Of a stretch of DNA of 36,842 nucleotides, positions 12,583-20,994 are shown one piece after another. This DNA is from Rhodospirillaceae bacterium (GTDB taxonomy: Bacteria > Pseudomonadota > Alphaproteobacteria > SHVZ01). Position 1 is the first letter of the stretch. Each line of letters starts with the position of its first letter. Location: the NCBI GenBank assembly GCA_016792585.1, contig JAEULB010000149.1, positions 1 to 36,842 of the forward strand. Reading direction: 5' to 3'. Position numbers and translations under genes: made by a program. Below the pieces are notes generated by a model. The model did no database searches and had not been told where the DNA came from. It saw nothing but the letters and a program-made list of their open reading frames with translations.

Positions 12583-14319
12583 ATGGCGAGCGCGCTTTCG
12601 AAGACGCGTGGCGGCGGCGCGTGGGCGAGGCGGGGGCTGATCGTGCTGGCTTCGGGGGTCGCAGCGATCGGATCGTACCCGTTGACATTGGGCGACCCGC
12701 AGCCGATCCGCGACATGGTGGCGCAAGGCGTCCTGGTCTTCGGCGCCATCTGCGTGGTCATCGACATGTGGATGTCGCGCCGCATCCGTCGCTCCGGCGG
12801 CGTGCAGGCGATCCGCACCGGCGTCGGCACGGGACCCAAGGCCGCCGGCAGCCGCTTCTGGATCCAGGGCGACGGCATGCGCTACGCGCACCGCTTCGAC
12901 GACGCGCTCAGGCACTACAAGGAGGCCGCGTCGCTTCTGCGCGAGGCCAAGGATCCACAGGGCGTCGGCCTGGTCATGATCGGCCAGGGCGAGGTCGCCG
13001 AGGCCCAGACCCGCTTCGACGACGCGCAGCGCCTGTACGCCGACGCGCAGCAGCAGTTCATCGAGGCCAAGGACGACCGCGGCCAGATCAAGTCGCTCCT
13101 GCTGCAGGGCCGCGCCCAGCTCCGCCAGGGCGCCTACGAGCCTTCCCGGAGCTTCTACGACCAGGCGCGCGAGATGTCGGTGCGTGCCGCCGACCGATAC
13201 TCCGAAGGCGAGGCCAGCCTGGCGCTTGCCGAGCTCGCCGCGCGCCAGGGCAAGCCCGAGGAGGCGATGACCGGGTTCGACTTCGCCCGCTTCGCCTTCA
13301 GCCAGTCGGGCGATCGCTCCGGCGAGGCGCATGCGCTCACCTGCCGCGCCGACATCGAGCGGACACGTCGCAACAGCTCCGAAGCCGTCACCCGTTACGA
13401 GCGCGCCCTCACCATCTACAAGACCGTCAGCGATCCCATCGGCGAAGGCGTCGTCCGCCAGTCGCTGGCCGAGATTCTCCGCATGATGGAACGCCCGCGC
13501 GAGGCCAAGGACTCGGCGGTCGCGGCGGTCGAACAGTTCAAGATCGCAGGCCGGCGCTTCAGCGAGGGCGAGCTGCTCTCCGGGCGCGGCGATCTCAGGC
13601 GCGCGACGCTCCGCTTCGCCAACGCACGCACCTCGGCGGCGCAGTGCACGAGCATGTTCGTCGAGGCCAAGGACAAGTCGGGCGAGGCGCGCGTCCATAT
13701 CGGCATCGCCGAGCTCGAGCGCATGATCGGCAACCTCAACGAGGCGCGGAGCCAGTACGAGAAGGGCCGGGCACTCGGCCGCAGCGTCCAGGACACGACG
13801 ATCGAAGCCGAGGCCATGAAGGGTCTCGGCCATATCGAGCGCCAGGGCGGCAGCACGCGGCAGGGACACGAGCTGATGCGCGGTGCCTATACGCTCTATC
13901 GCGCCATCGGCGGCCAGCGCGAGCAGGCCCAGGCGCTTCTCGACCTCGGCCAGCTCGACGGCCTGCTTGAGAATGCGGATCTCGCCAAGGTCAACTTCAC
14001 CCACGCCCGCGCCATGTTCGGGCGCATCGGCGACAAGGCGGGAGAGGCGACGTCGATGCGCGCGATCGGCGACCTGGATGCGGCGCGCGGCCGGCTCGAT
14101 GCCGCCTGCGTCGCCTATGGCGAAGCCCGCATGCTCTATCAGATGATCGGCGACCGCGTCGCCGAGGCCGACGTGCTGACCATGGTCGGCGTCGCCTGCA
14201 TCGAGAGCGAGCGACAGACCGCCATCTCCGCCATCAACTATGCTGCGCGACTTTATCGCGCCGTCGGCTGCGTCGAGTGGCAGCGACGCCTCCTGGGCTA
14301 TCTCGGTCGGCTGCGTTGA
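12583..14319 (+). CDS. Membrane-anchored tetratricopeptide repeat protein
   Basis: The 578-aa protein has two hydrophobic segments at the N-terminus (about 17-36 and 47-63), so the body could lie on the cytoplasmic side if both span the membrane. From about residue 95 to the end it consists of about 40-residue helical repeats of the TPR type (for example DGMRYAHRFDDALRHYKEA, EAVTRYERALTIYKTVSD, EARSQYEKGRALGRSVQD). This spacing resembles the LGN/Rapsyn-like TPR class used as protein-binding scaffolds. No catalytic motif is seen. Its stop overlaps the ATG of the next gene by one base (TGATG), so it is co-translated with a secreted glycosidase-like protein. The partner is unknown; a scaffold for an envelope polysaccharide system is one possibility. 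Confidence 0.85.
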   Translation: MASALSKTRGGGAWARRGLIVLASGVAAIGSYPLTLGDPQPIRDMVAQGVLVFGAICVVIDMWMSRRIRRSGGVQAIRTGVGTGPKAAGSRFWIQGDGMRYAHRFDDALRHYKEAASLLREAKDPQGVGLVMIGQGEVAEAQTRFDDAQRLYADAQQQFIEAKDDRGQIKSLLLQGRAQLRQGAYEPSRSFYDQAREMSVRAADRYSEGEASLALAELAARQGKPEEAMTGFDFARFAFSQSGDRSGEAHALTCRADIERTRRNSSEAVTRYERALTIYKTVSDPIGEGVVRQSLAEILRMMERPREAKDSAVAAVEQFKIAGRRFSEGELLSGRGDLRRATLRFANARTSAAQCTSMFVEAKDKSGEARVHIGIAELERMIGNLNEARSQYEKGRALGRSVQDTTIEAEAMKGLGHIERQGGSTRQGHELMRGAYTLYRAIGGQREQAQALLDLGQLDGLLENADLAKVNFTHARAMFGRIGDKAGEATSMRAIGDLDAARGRLDAACVAYGEARMLYQMIGDRVAEADVLTMVGVACIESERQTAISAINYAARLYRAVGCVEWQRRLLGYLGRLR

Positions 14320-16217
14320 TGCGCTGGATCCTGGTCGCGCTGCTGGCGCTGGCGCCGGCGACGGTGGAAGCCTGCACCGACTTCGGCCAGGCGTCGTCGA
14401 GCCGCTGGACGACCCAGCGCGACGACGGCGCCTCGTGGCTGGTGACGCCGTGCGGCGACAGGTTCCTCTCGCTCGGCGTCAACGTCATCGACGGCGGATC
14501 CTCGTACCCGAGCCCTGAGAGGCGCTATCACTGGAGTCACTTCGACCCGAGCCTGGATGCCTGGGCTACCAGGAACCGCGCCCGCGTGCTCGAATGGGGA
14601 TTCAATACCGCCGGCGGATGGTCGCTCGATTCCAAACGCGTCGATCTTCCATTCACGCCGAACCTCGAGCTCGGCCGCAATTCGCGTTTCCACTGGTTCG
14701 ATCCTTACGCACCGGAGACCGAAACGCGGGCGCGGGTTCTCGCGCGCAAGCTGGTCGAGCCGTATCGCGGCGATCCCCGGCGCATCGGCTACTACACCGA
14801 CAACGAGGTCGGCTGGTGGCGGGGTGCGCTGTTCACCTTCTATGTCCAGGAGCCGCCGCGGAGCATCACCAAGCAGCGGCTGATCGAGACGCTGACGACG
14901 CACTACAAGGACGATTTCGGCCGCTTCAATCGCGACTTCGTACCTCCGAAAGGGGTCGCCTCCTTCGCCGACCTGCTGGTCAGCGAGGGCGAACCGGTGC
15001 GGCTCAGGCCCGGCGGCCGCGGCATCGACGTGGTCCGGATCTGGGCCAAGCAGATCTCGGGGCTCTACTACAGGATGATGTCGGATGCGCTGAAAGCCGC
15101 CGACCCCGAGGCGCTGAACCTCGGCGACCGGCTGCCGATCTACTACGACCCCGATGCGGTCGCGGCGATGGCCGCGCATGTCGACGTGATTTCGACCAAC
15201 TACAACGTCGATGCGCCCGACGGCTGGCTCGCACGCTACTTCTTCGACGGCATCGCCAAGATCGCGCAGCGAAAGCCGGTGCTGATCTCCGAATGGTTCT
15301 TCGCCGCCCACGAGAACCGCTCGGGCAATCGCAACTCCGGCCACCTGATGACGGTGGGCACGCAGTCCGAGCGCGCAGCCGGCGCCGGCGCAGCGACGCG
15401 ACGCTTCGCGCAGCTTCCCGACGTCGTCGGCGTCCACTGGTTCCAATTCCACGATCACCCGCCCGGCGGCCGCGCCGACGGCGAGGACTACAATTTCGGC
15501 CTCGTCGACATCGCCGATCGGCCTTACGACCATTTGATCGAAGCGCTCACCAAGGCGAACCGGGAAGCGGCGAAGCTGCATGCACGGCCCGGCCAGCCGC
15601 CGTCACGGGCCCGGACCTCTCTGCCGAAAGCCCAGATCAAGATAGACGACGCGGTTCTGACCGACTGGCCGAAGTCACGCGCGCTGCTGCCGCCCCTGAT
15701 CCCGCAGCCAGGCGAGGTCGCCTTCGGCGAGGCATATGCCGCCTGGAGCGCCGAAGGCGTGTCGCTGGCGCTGATCGGCATGGACTACTACGACCTCGAC
15801 CTGCTGGCCTATGGCGAGGAGTACCCGCGAAGCGAGGCCTTCCGCCTCGATCTCGGAATCGATGCCGGACAGGGTGCTCGTCGCTTCCGGATCCACGTCC
15901 TGCCGCCGCGGGAGGGGACCGCCGGCGGCTCGCAGAGCATGCGTGCCGAGCTTTGCCGCGTCGAGGAGACGGCTTGCGTCCCGGTCGTCGACGGGCAGGT
16001 GCGCTACTTCGGCTCCGACCAGCCCCGCATCACCTTCGAGGCGACGCTGCCCTGGCGCGCGCTCGGCACCTCGGGCCCGCCGGCCGACGGCATCGCCTTC
16101 GACCTCGCCGTCGTCGCCTGGTATCGCTCGCGCTGGATGTCGCTGACCGGCCGCCCGCCGCAGCTGGTGATGCACGACCCGACGCGCTGGAAGGTCTACA
16201 CGCTCGACGGACGCTGA
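14319..16217 (+). CDS. Secreted clan GH-A glycoside hydrolase-like protein with C-terminal CBM9-like domain
   Basis: The 632-aa protein starts with a signal peptide (about residues 1-18, hydrophobic core ILVALLALAPA). The middle (about 40-410) reads like a TIM-barrel glycosidase of clan GH-A. The likely acid/base is Glu163 in YTDNEVGW and the likely nucleophile Glu325 in LISEWFF; the general look recalls agarase or beta-galactosidase families (GH50/GH42-like). The C-terminal part (about 440-632), ending in WMSLTGRPPQLVMHDPTRW, resembles CBM9-type domains. Export to the periplasm or beyond is expected. The true start is the ATG at 14319, overlapping the TPR gene's TGA; the 14 codons before it are shadow. 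The substrate is unknown. The stop lies 4 nt from that of the convergent hydrolase gene. Confidence 0.75.
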   Translation: MRWILVALLALAPATVEACTDFGQASSSRWTTQRDDGASWLVTPCGDRFLSLGVNVIDGGSSYPSPERRYHWSHFDPSLDAWATRNRARVLEWGFNTAGGWSLDSKRVDLPFTPNLELGRNSRFHWFDPYAPETETRARVLARKLVEPYRGDPRRIGYYTDNEVGWWRGALFTFYVQEPPRSITKQRLIETLTTHYKDDFGRFNRDFVPPKGVASFADLLVSEGEPVRLRPGGRGIDVVRIWAKQISGLYYRMMSDALKAADPEALNLGDRLPIYYDPDAVAAMAAHVDVISTNYNVDAPDGWLARYFFDGIAKIAQRKPVLISEWFFAAHENRSGNRNSGHLMTVGTQSERAAGAGAATRRFAQLPDVVGVHWFQFHDHPPGGRADGEDYNFGLVDIADRPYDHLIEALTKANREAAKLHARPGQPPSRARTSLPKAQIKIDDAVLTDWPKSRALLPPLIPQPGEVAFGEAYAAWSAEGVSLALIGMDYYDLDLLAYGEEYPRSEAFRLDLGIDAGQGARRFRIHVLPPREGTAGGSQSMRAELCRVEETACVPVVDGQVRYFGSDQPRITFEATLPWRALGTSGPPADGIAFDLAVVAWYRSRWMSLTGRPPQLVMHDPTRWKVYTLDGR

Positions 16218-16221
16218 CGCC

Positions 16222-17241
16222 TCATTCGTCCAGGAAGTCGTTCACCACCTTGGCGACGAAGCGCTCGTCCTCCGGGTTCGCCAGCGGGTTGCCGGCCCGA
16301 TGGCCCCAGATCGACTTGATCGGAACCAGCTTCGCGTTCGGCATGCCGGCGACCTCGATCTCGTTGTCGGCGACCTGGAAATAGAGGTCGTGGTCGCCGG
16401 GCATCACCAGCGCCGGACAGGTGATGCCCTTCAGCGCCGCCTTGAAGTCGCCCTTGTACTTGTCGTTGGCCGAGATGTCGCCGTGCTGCCACGTCCAGAG
16501 CTGGGCCAGCAGGTTGTTGGCGTCGCGACGGAGGAAATAGTTCGCCTCCCAGCCGTGCACCAGGAAATCCTCGAGCGAGGCGAAGCCCTGGGTCAGGTAG
16601 ACCTTCTCGCGATACCAGGTCTGCGAGATCGCCCAGCCGGCATAGACCCGCGCCATCGCGCGGAACCCGCGGACCGGCGTGCGGTGGAACCAGCCGTCCT
16701 GGAACGCCTCGTCGGCGGTCAGCGCAGCGCGCACGCCTTCGAGGAACACCTTGTTGTGCTCCGACGTCTTGGCCGATGTGCAGGCGCAGATGATACGGCC
16801 GACGGCTTCGGGGAACAGCGCGCCCCAGTGATAGGCCTGCTGGCCGCCCATCGACCAGCCGTACACCGCCTTGACCTTCTCGACGCCGAAGACCTCGCGC
16901 ATCATCCGGCGCTGGGTCACGACGTTGTCGTAGATGGTGACGTTCGGATAGCGGCCCTTGTCGAGCGGCGGCGCCACGTTGCTGGGCGAGGTCGAGTACC
17001 CGTTGCCGAACATGTTGGGTATGACGACGAAGTACTTCGACGGATCGAGGATGCTGCCGGGCTTGATCAGCCAGTCGATCTCGGTGTGGTTGGCCGAGTA
17101 CGAGGTCGGATAGACGATGACGTTCGACCTGTCGGGCGCGAGCGTGCCGTAGGTGGCGTAGACGATCTTGGCGCCCTTCAGCGTGATGCCGGACTGGAGG
17201 ACGACGTCGCCGGCCTCGAAGGTCTGAACGTTGCCGCTCAT
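16222..17241 (-). CDS. Alpha/beta hydrolase related to homoserine O-acetyltransferase (MetX-like)
   Basis: The 339-aa protein has an alpha/beta-hydrolase fold of the MetX type. The nucleophile is Ser130 in GWSMGGQQ, the acid is probably Asp283 or Asp285 in PGDHDLYF, and the His is His314 in IWGHRAGNP. The N-terminal block (GITLKGAKIVYATYGTLAPD) matches the family start. Because it sits with a desaturase and not with methionine genes, and because many MetX-like proteins are simple hydrolases or acyltransferases, I do not assign homoserine acetylation. The ATG overlaps the stop of the desaturase gene (ATGA), so the two are translated together. It may act on a lipid-derived ester, but that is inference. 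Confidence 0.82.
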   Translation of the reverse strand: MSGNVQTFEAGDVVLQSGITLKGAKIVYATYGTLAPDRSNVIVYPTSYSANHTEIDWLIKPGSILDPSKYFVVIPNMFGNGYSTSPSNVAPPLDKGRYPNVTIYDNVVTQRRMMREVFGVEKVKAVYGWSMGGQQAYHWGALFPEAVGRIICACTSAKTSEHNKVFLEGVRAALTADEAFQDGWFHRTPVRGFRAMARVYAGWAISQTWYREKVYLTQGFASLEDFLVHGWEANYFLRRDANNLLAQLWTWQHGDISANDKYKGDFKAALKGITCPALVMPGDHDLYFQVADNEIEVAGMPNAKLVPIKSIWGHRAGNPLANPEDERFVAKVVNDFLDE

Positions 17242-18167
17242 GGGCGCCCCGTGATCCTGCGCAGGATCTGCTTCTGGGTTTCGAAATAGCTTGGCGCCAC
17301 ATGGGCGAAGCGATCGCCGATCTCCCTGTGCGCCTGCGGCAGGCGGAAGAACGGGATCGACGGATAGAGGTGGTGCTCGGCGTGATAGGGCATGTTCCAG
17401 TGCACGAGGTGCACCGGCCAGCTCTTGAGTGTGGTACGCGTGTTGGTGAGGCCGTTGTCGTCGTCGCTGCACAAAGTGTGCTCGGAGAGCAGCATCACGC
17501 GGAGGATCGGCTGCGCCATCGCGACGGGCAGCAGCCAGAAGATCCACGGGCCTGCGGGATCCATCCACGACCACGCGCCGAAGACACCGAAGAACAGGAC
17601 CAGCATCCAGATCACCGAACGGCGGACGCCGGCCCGCTCGCGCTCGGGGATGTAGGGGAAGCCATCCCACTCGCCCCGGAGGATGCGGCCGTAGAAGTCG
17701 AAGCGGCTGGCGTAATAGCCCCAGCCGCTGATGCGGACGACGTATTGCCAGACCGTCTGCGGCAACGGCCCGCCCAGTTCGGGATCCTTCTGCGGATCCT
17801 GGGTATGGCGATGATGGGCATAGTGGAACAGCCGATAGAAGGTCGAGTTGATCAGCGTCGGCACGCTGGCGATCCAGCCGAGCACAACGTTGAGATGCCG
17901 GCTCTTGAACGCGGTGTAGTGGACGCTCTCGTGCACCGGCGCGAAGAGTGCGATCAGGAACCAGCCTTCGAGGAACATCGCCGGCAACACCCACCAGGTG
18001 CCGCGGGTCCAGGCGATCAGCGCCGCGCCCGCGGCGATCAGCAGCCAGTGGACCGTGTAGCGGACGAGACCCTGGAGATCCGACCGTTCGCTCAGGCGCT
18101 TGAGGTCGGCTGGAGCCAACACCCGGTCCGGTCGGCCGGCGACGACGGTCTCGGCAGTCAAAAGCAT
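17238..18167 (-). CDS. Membrane fatty acid desaturase/hydroxylase family protein
   Basis: The 309-aa integral membrane protein has the three His boxes of the di-iron desaturase family: HESVH (79-83), HYAHHRH (115-121) and HAEHH (262-266). Hydrophobic segments lie at about 38-55, 60-78, 187-200 and 209-228. Such enzymes use O2 to introduce a double bond or hydroxyl into an acyl chain or carotenoid-like substrate; the exact substrate is not readable. The ATG at 18167 follows a purine-rich GGGGAGAGGGG sequence and a TTGCCT/CATAAT promoter. It is coupled to the alpha/beta hydrolase by a 4-nt overlap. Confidence 0.9.
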   Translation of the reverse strand: MLLTAETVVAGRPDRVLAPADLKRLSERSDLQGLVRYTVHWLLIAAGAALIAWTRGTWWVLPAMFLEGWFLIALFAPVHESVHYTAFKSRHLNVVLGWIASVPTLINSTFYRLFHYAHHRHTQDPQKDPELGGPLPQTVWQYVVRISGWGYYASRFDFYGRILRGEWDGFPYIPERERAGVRRSVIWMLVLFFGVFGAWSWMDPAGPWIFWLLPVAMAQPILRVMLLSEHTLCSDDDNGLTNTRTTLKSWPVHLVHWNMPYHAEHHLYPSIPFFRLPQAHREIGDRFAHVAPSYFETQKQILRRITGRP

Positions 18168-18187
18168 GTTCCCCTCTCCCCGGCGGG

Positions 18188-18217
18188 ATTATGGCCAGGG
18201 GCGGGAGGGCGAGGCAA
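18188..18217 (-). promoter_or_regulatory. Predicted promoter of the desaturase-hydrolase operon
   Basis: On the minus strand TTGCCT (18212-18217), an 18-nt spacer and CATAAT (18188-18193) lie 20 nt before the ATG at 18167, leaving room for the GGGGAGAGGGG ribosome-binding region. The match to a sigma-70 type promoter is reasonable. Confidence 0.5.
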
Positions 18218-18225
18218 TCCGCCCT

Positions 18226-18447
18226 CTAGCGCCGGGAACGGCCCATTGTGGCTATCTCGTAAGCGACTACGGTCAGGAACGCGCCGGCGACCCCGAAAAC
18301 GAGTTCGTCCCAGTGGTTTCCGACCGCGACCTCAACCACGGAAAAGACGTGGTCCCCGAAGGTGGCGCCGAGGACGAAGCCGACCGAGGCCGCGATCCAG
18401 AGCCCGCGAGCGTGAGAAGAAAGGCCGTTCCAGGTCTCTCGTATCAT
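18226..18447 (-). CDS. Small two-helix membrane protein, hypothetical
   Basis: This 73-aa frame fills most of the gap between the desaturase and M81 genes. It encodes two hydrophobic segments (about 17-27 with flanks, and 48-64) separated by a short polar loop containing GDHVF and GNHWDEL, and ends in basic residues (GRSRR). I do not recognise it. Only a weak GGGG lies upstream of the ATG. A gap of this size is unusual in this packed region, and the two-helix pattern is coherent, so I think it is probably real, but it could be a chance frame. Confidence 0.5.
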   Translation of the reverse strand: MIRETWNGLSSHARGLWIAASVGFVLGATFGDHVFSVVEVAVGNHWDELVFGVAGAFLTVVAYEIATMGRSRR

Positions 18448-18485
18448 CGCCCCATAGTCGCCGTTTACGGCTAAGCGGTCACTAA

Positions 18486-20021
18486 TTACCGCACCGCCAC
18501 CTCAGCGGGCACTTGCCAGACCATGTTCTCCTCAAGGGGCCAGATCGGGTGCCGGAGATTGGTCCAGGGCAGCCGCTGCAGCACCGGCGTGGTGAGACCG
18601 GGCGAGTCGACTTCCAGGATCTGCTCGTCGGTGAAGATGTCGTTGAAGCCGGCGCGGAAGTGGCCGCGCGACTTGACCACGACGCAGCGCATGTTCCGGA
18701 CCTTGATGCCGATATGCTCGATCATCTCGGTGTCGAGGCATTGCTGGCGGTTGGTGATGAAGACGACGTCGATGCGGCCATCGAGCCGGAGCCACGCGGT
18801 CTGGCCGAGGCTGCCCTTGCGGCCGCCCATCGTGCCGCGCCGGCCGACGAACTCGCCGTCGCTGAGGCCCATCACCTCAGCCGGCGCGGTCAGCTTGCCG
18901 GAGAGCTTGTTGGTCTCGTCGCGGTTGAGCTGGGCGGTGAAGCGGGCACCGATGCCGAGGCGATGCGCCTCGGCCGCCAGCAGCGGATCGTTGAAGATGC
19001 CGTAGGCGGTGCGGTCGATGCCGTTCTCGAGGAAGGCCTTCAGCACATGGATCGTGTTGCCGCGTCCGCCGCCGCCAGGATTGTCGGCGCAGTCGGCGAA
19101 CAGCAGCGGCTTCCTCGTCGGATCCGCCAGCACCGCCTTCACGCGGCGAACCGCCTCGTCGATCTCCATCACTTTCGGACGGAGCCGGTCGCGCTGGTCC
19201 CAGAGGTACTGCGCCAGCTCCTTGGCCAGGTCGTCGGCCGCCTTCTGGTTCTCGCGCGCGGTCACGATCACGCTCATGCCGGTCTTGGGCGAGTCGGCGA
19301 AGCTGCAGTTGCCGAGCACCGAGACGTTGAGGATCGAGCCTTTCACGGCCTTCTGGCCCTTGGCGATGGCCTCGCCATAGGGGCCGCGGTCGGAGAGCAG
19401 GGAGACCTGCGGCGGCAAGATCGGCACCTGGATGAAGGCCTTCGCCGTCTTAACGCCCGACAGCAGCTCGCGCATCGCGAAGGCCGCCTCGCGTCCGCGC
19501 TCGACCATGTCGATGTGCGGGTTGGTCAGGTACGAGATCAGCACGTCGGTGTTCCGGACCATCGCGTCCGAGACGTTGGCATGCAGGTCGAGCGTGGCGA
19601 CGATCGGGACCTTGGGCCCGACCACATTCCGGATCAGCGCGAAGATCGTGCCGTCGGGATCGATGTCGACGGTGGCACCGGCGGCGCCATGGTCCTGGAC
19701 GTAGATGCCGTCGAAAGGCATCGCCGCCTTGAGCCGCTCTTCCAGGATCTTCAGGAACTTGTCGAGGAAGACCTGGTCCATCGGACCGGACGCGCCGGCC
19801 GAGGTATAGAACAGCGGCACCGGCGTCCAGGCCTCGCCCGCGTTCATGCCGGAGATGAACCCGACGAAGCCGCCGGGCTCACGCGGCGCCTTGGCCGCGG
19901 CGTCGTTCAGGATCGCCTCGCCGTCCATCCAGGTGCGGCGGAAATCGGCCTCGACCGCCATCGGCGCGAAGCCGTTGGTCTCGAGGATGAACCCGAGCAA
20001 GGCAATACGCGGCGGCGCCAT
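18486..20021 (-). CDS. M81 family metallopeptidase (MlrC-like)
   Basis: The 511-aa protein matches the M81/MlrC family, named for the enzyme that degrades linearised microcystin but found widely as hydrolases of small peptides or amides. Likely metal ligands are Asp145 and His147 in TLDLHANV and His169 in TNPHID; an early Glu sits in GFILETNGF (residues 10-18). The C-terminal MlrC domain is present (GGRKGSLGQTAWLRLDG, FITNRQQCLD). No signal peptide is seen, so it is likely cytoplasmic. The ATG at 20021 has GGAG just upstream. It is divergent from the PhyH-type dioxygenase across 71 nt, which suggests a shared control region. The natural substrate is unknown. Confidence 0.9.
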   Translation of the reverse strand: MAPPRIALLGFILETNGFAPMAVEADFRRTWMDGEAILNDAAAKAPREPGGFVGFISGMNAGEAWTPVPLFYTSAGASGPMDQVFLDKFLKILEERLKAAMPFDGIYVQDHGAAGATVDIDPDGTIFALIRNVVGPKVPIVATLDLHANVSDAMVRNTDVLISYLTNPHIDMVERGREAAFAMRELLSGVKTAKAFIQVPILPPQVSLLSDRGPYGEAIAKGQKAVKGSILNVSVLGNCSFADSPKTGMSVIVTARENQKAADDLAKELAQYLWDQRDRLRPKVMEIDEAVRRVKAVLADPTRKPLLFADCADNPGGGGRGNTIHVLKAFLENGIDRTAYGIFNDPLLAAEAHRLGIGARFTAQLNRDETNKLSGKLTAPAEVMGLSDGEFVGRRGTMGGRKGSLGQTAWLRLDGRIDVVFITNRQQCLDTEMIEHIGIKVRNMRCVVVKSRGHFRAGFNDIFTDEQILEVDSPGLTTPVLQRLPWTNLRHPIWPLEENMVWQVPAEVAVR

Positions 20022-20050
20022 GTTCCACTCCGTCTCGCTGAAGCGCTTGG

Positions 20051-20058
20051 ACTATACT
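20051..20058. promoter_or_regulatory. Overlapping divergent -10 boxes for the M81 and PhyH genes
   Basis: The octamer ACTATACT gives TATACT on the plus strand (20053-20058, 34 nt before the PhyH ATG) and TATAGT on the minus strand (20051-20056, 29 nt before the M81 ATG). No convincing -35 is seen for either direction, so this is a tentative bidirectional promoter core. Confidence 0.4.
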
Positions 20059-20092
20059 CCCGCCATCATCGGCCACCACGCCGGAGCCTTCC

Positions 20093-20947
20093 ATGCCGAG
20101 CGTCCTCACCGCGGAACAGCGCCAGCAATTCGACCGGGACGGGTATTTCCTGGTCCGCGGCCTCTTCGATGCCGAAGAGACGCGGCTGATGCGCGAAGCG
20201 ATGGAGACCGACCCGACGGTCCGCGCCAACTTCTACAACCGAGGAGACTCGGAGGGGCTGGTCACGCGCATGGTGACCTGGAACCAGCCCGGCGACGGCG
20301 TCTACGGCCTTGCCGCCCGCTCGGCGAGGATGGTCGACACCATGGAGGACCTGCTCGGCGGCGAGGTCTACCACTACCACTCGAAGCTGACGGCGAAGGA
20401 GCCCCGCGAGGGTGGCGCCTGGGAGTGGCACCAGGACTACGGCTACTGGTACCACAATGGCTGCCTGTTCCCGCTGATGGCCTCCTGCATGATCGCGCTC
20501 GACCGCAGCGACCGGAACAACGGCTGCCTGCAGGTGCTGAAGGGCTCGCATCTGATGGGCCGCCTCGACCACGGCCTGCTCGAAGGCCAGCAGGTCGGCG
20601 CCGATCTCAAGCGGGTCGAGGAGGCGAAGAAGAGCCTGGAGCTCGTCTATGCCGAGATGGATCCGGGCGACGGCCTCTTCTTCCACTGCAACACGCTGCA
20701 CCGCTCCGACCAGAACCGCTCGGCCAACAGGCGCTGGACGATGATCTGCTGCTACAACGCGGCCAGGAACAATCCCTACCGGCAGCACCACCACCCGTTC
20801 TACACGCCGCTCGAGAAGGTGCCGGACACGGCGATCAAGGCCGCCGGCGCGCGCTTCGCCGATCCGGCGCTCGACCAGGCCTTCCTCAAGAAGCCGGTAG
20901 CGCCAGCCGAGCTGACCAAGGTGGTGGGTAAGAGCTTCAACGGGTGA
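20093..20947 (+). CDS. Phytanoyl-CoA dioxygenase (PhyH) family protein
   Basis: The 284-aa product is a non-heme Fe(II)/2-oxoglutarate dioxygenase of the PhyH/EctD type. The facial triad is visible as His113 and Asp115 in WHQDYGYW and His203 in NTLHRSDQNRS; the downstream Arg (ANRRW) would hold the 2-oxoglutarate. The start is supported by GGAG 6 nt upstream of the ATG. Family members hydroxylate diverse small molecules and many are unassigned. The divergent M81 hydrolase and the convergent class III aminotransferase suggest a small catabolic or modification locus, but no substrate can be named. Confidence 0.88.
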   Translation: MPSVLTAEQRQQFDRDGYFLVRGLFDAEETRLMREAMETDPTVRANFYNRGDSEGLVTRMVTWNQPGDGVYGLAARSARMVDTMEDLLGGEVYHYHSKLTAKEPREGGAWEWHQDYGYWYHNGCLFPLMASCMIALDRSDRNNGCLQVLKGSHLMGRLDHGLLEGQQVGADLKRVEEAKKSLELVYAEMDPGDGLFFHCNTLHRSDQNRSANRRWTMICCYNAARNNPYRQHHHPFYTPLEKVPDTAIKAAGARFADPALDQAFLKKPVAPAELTKVVGKSFNG

Positions 20948-20956
20948 TGTCCTGCC

Positions 20957-20985
20957 CCCTCTCCCGCGTCGTACGCGGGGGAGGG
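20957..20985. terminator. Stem-loop between convergent dioxygenase and aminotransferase genes
   Basis: A 12-bp stem (CCCTCTCCCGCG / CGCGGGGGAGGG, with one G-U pair) around a TCGTA loop lies between two convergent stops (20947 and 20995). It is followed by TTCT on the plus strand and could end transcription from both sides. It also looks like the CCTCTCCCGC...GCGGGAGAGG palindromes that are scattered between genes in many GC-rich proteobacteria, so it may be a copy of a dispersed repeat. Confidence 0.6.
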
Positions 20986-20994
20986 TTCTACGAG

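Noticed and set aside
16222..17241. Annotation as homoserine O-acetyltransferase MetX
   Set aside because: The fold and triad fit, but the gene is coupled to a desaturase and far from the methionine operon; a specific acetyltransferase role is not supported.
16196..17302. Minus-strand 368-codon frame overlapping the MetX-like hydrolase gene
   Set aside because: It is a frame-shifted shadow of the hydrolase gene (Arg-rich product); the hydrolase frame has the catalytic triad.
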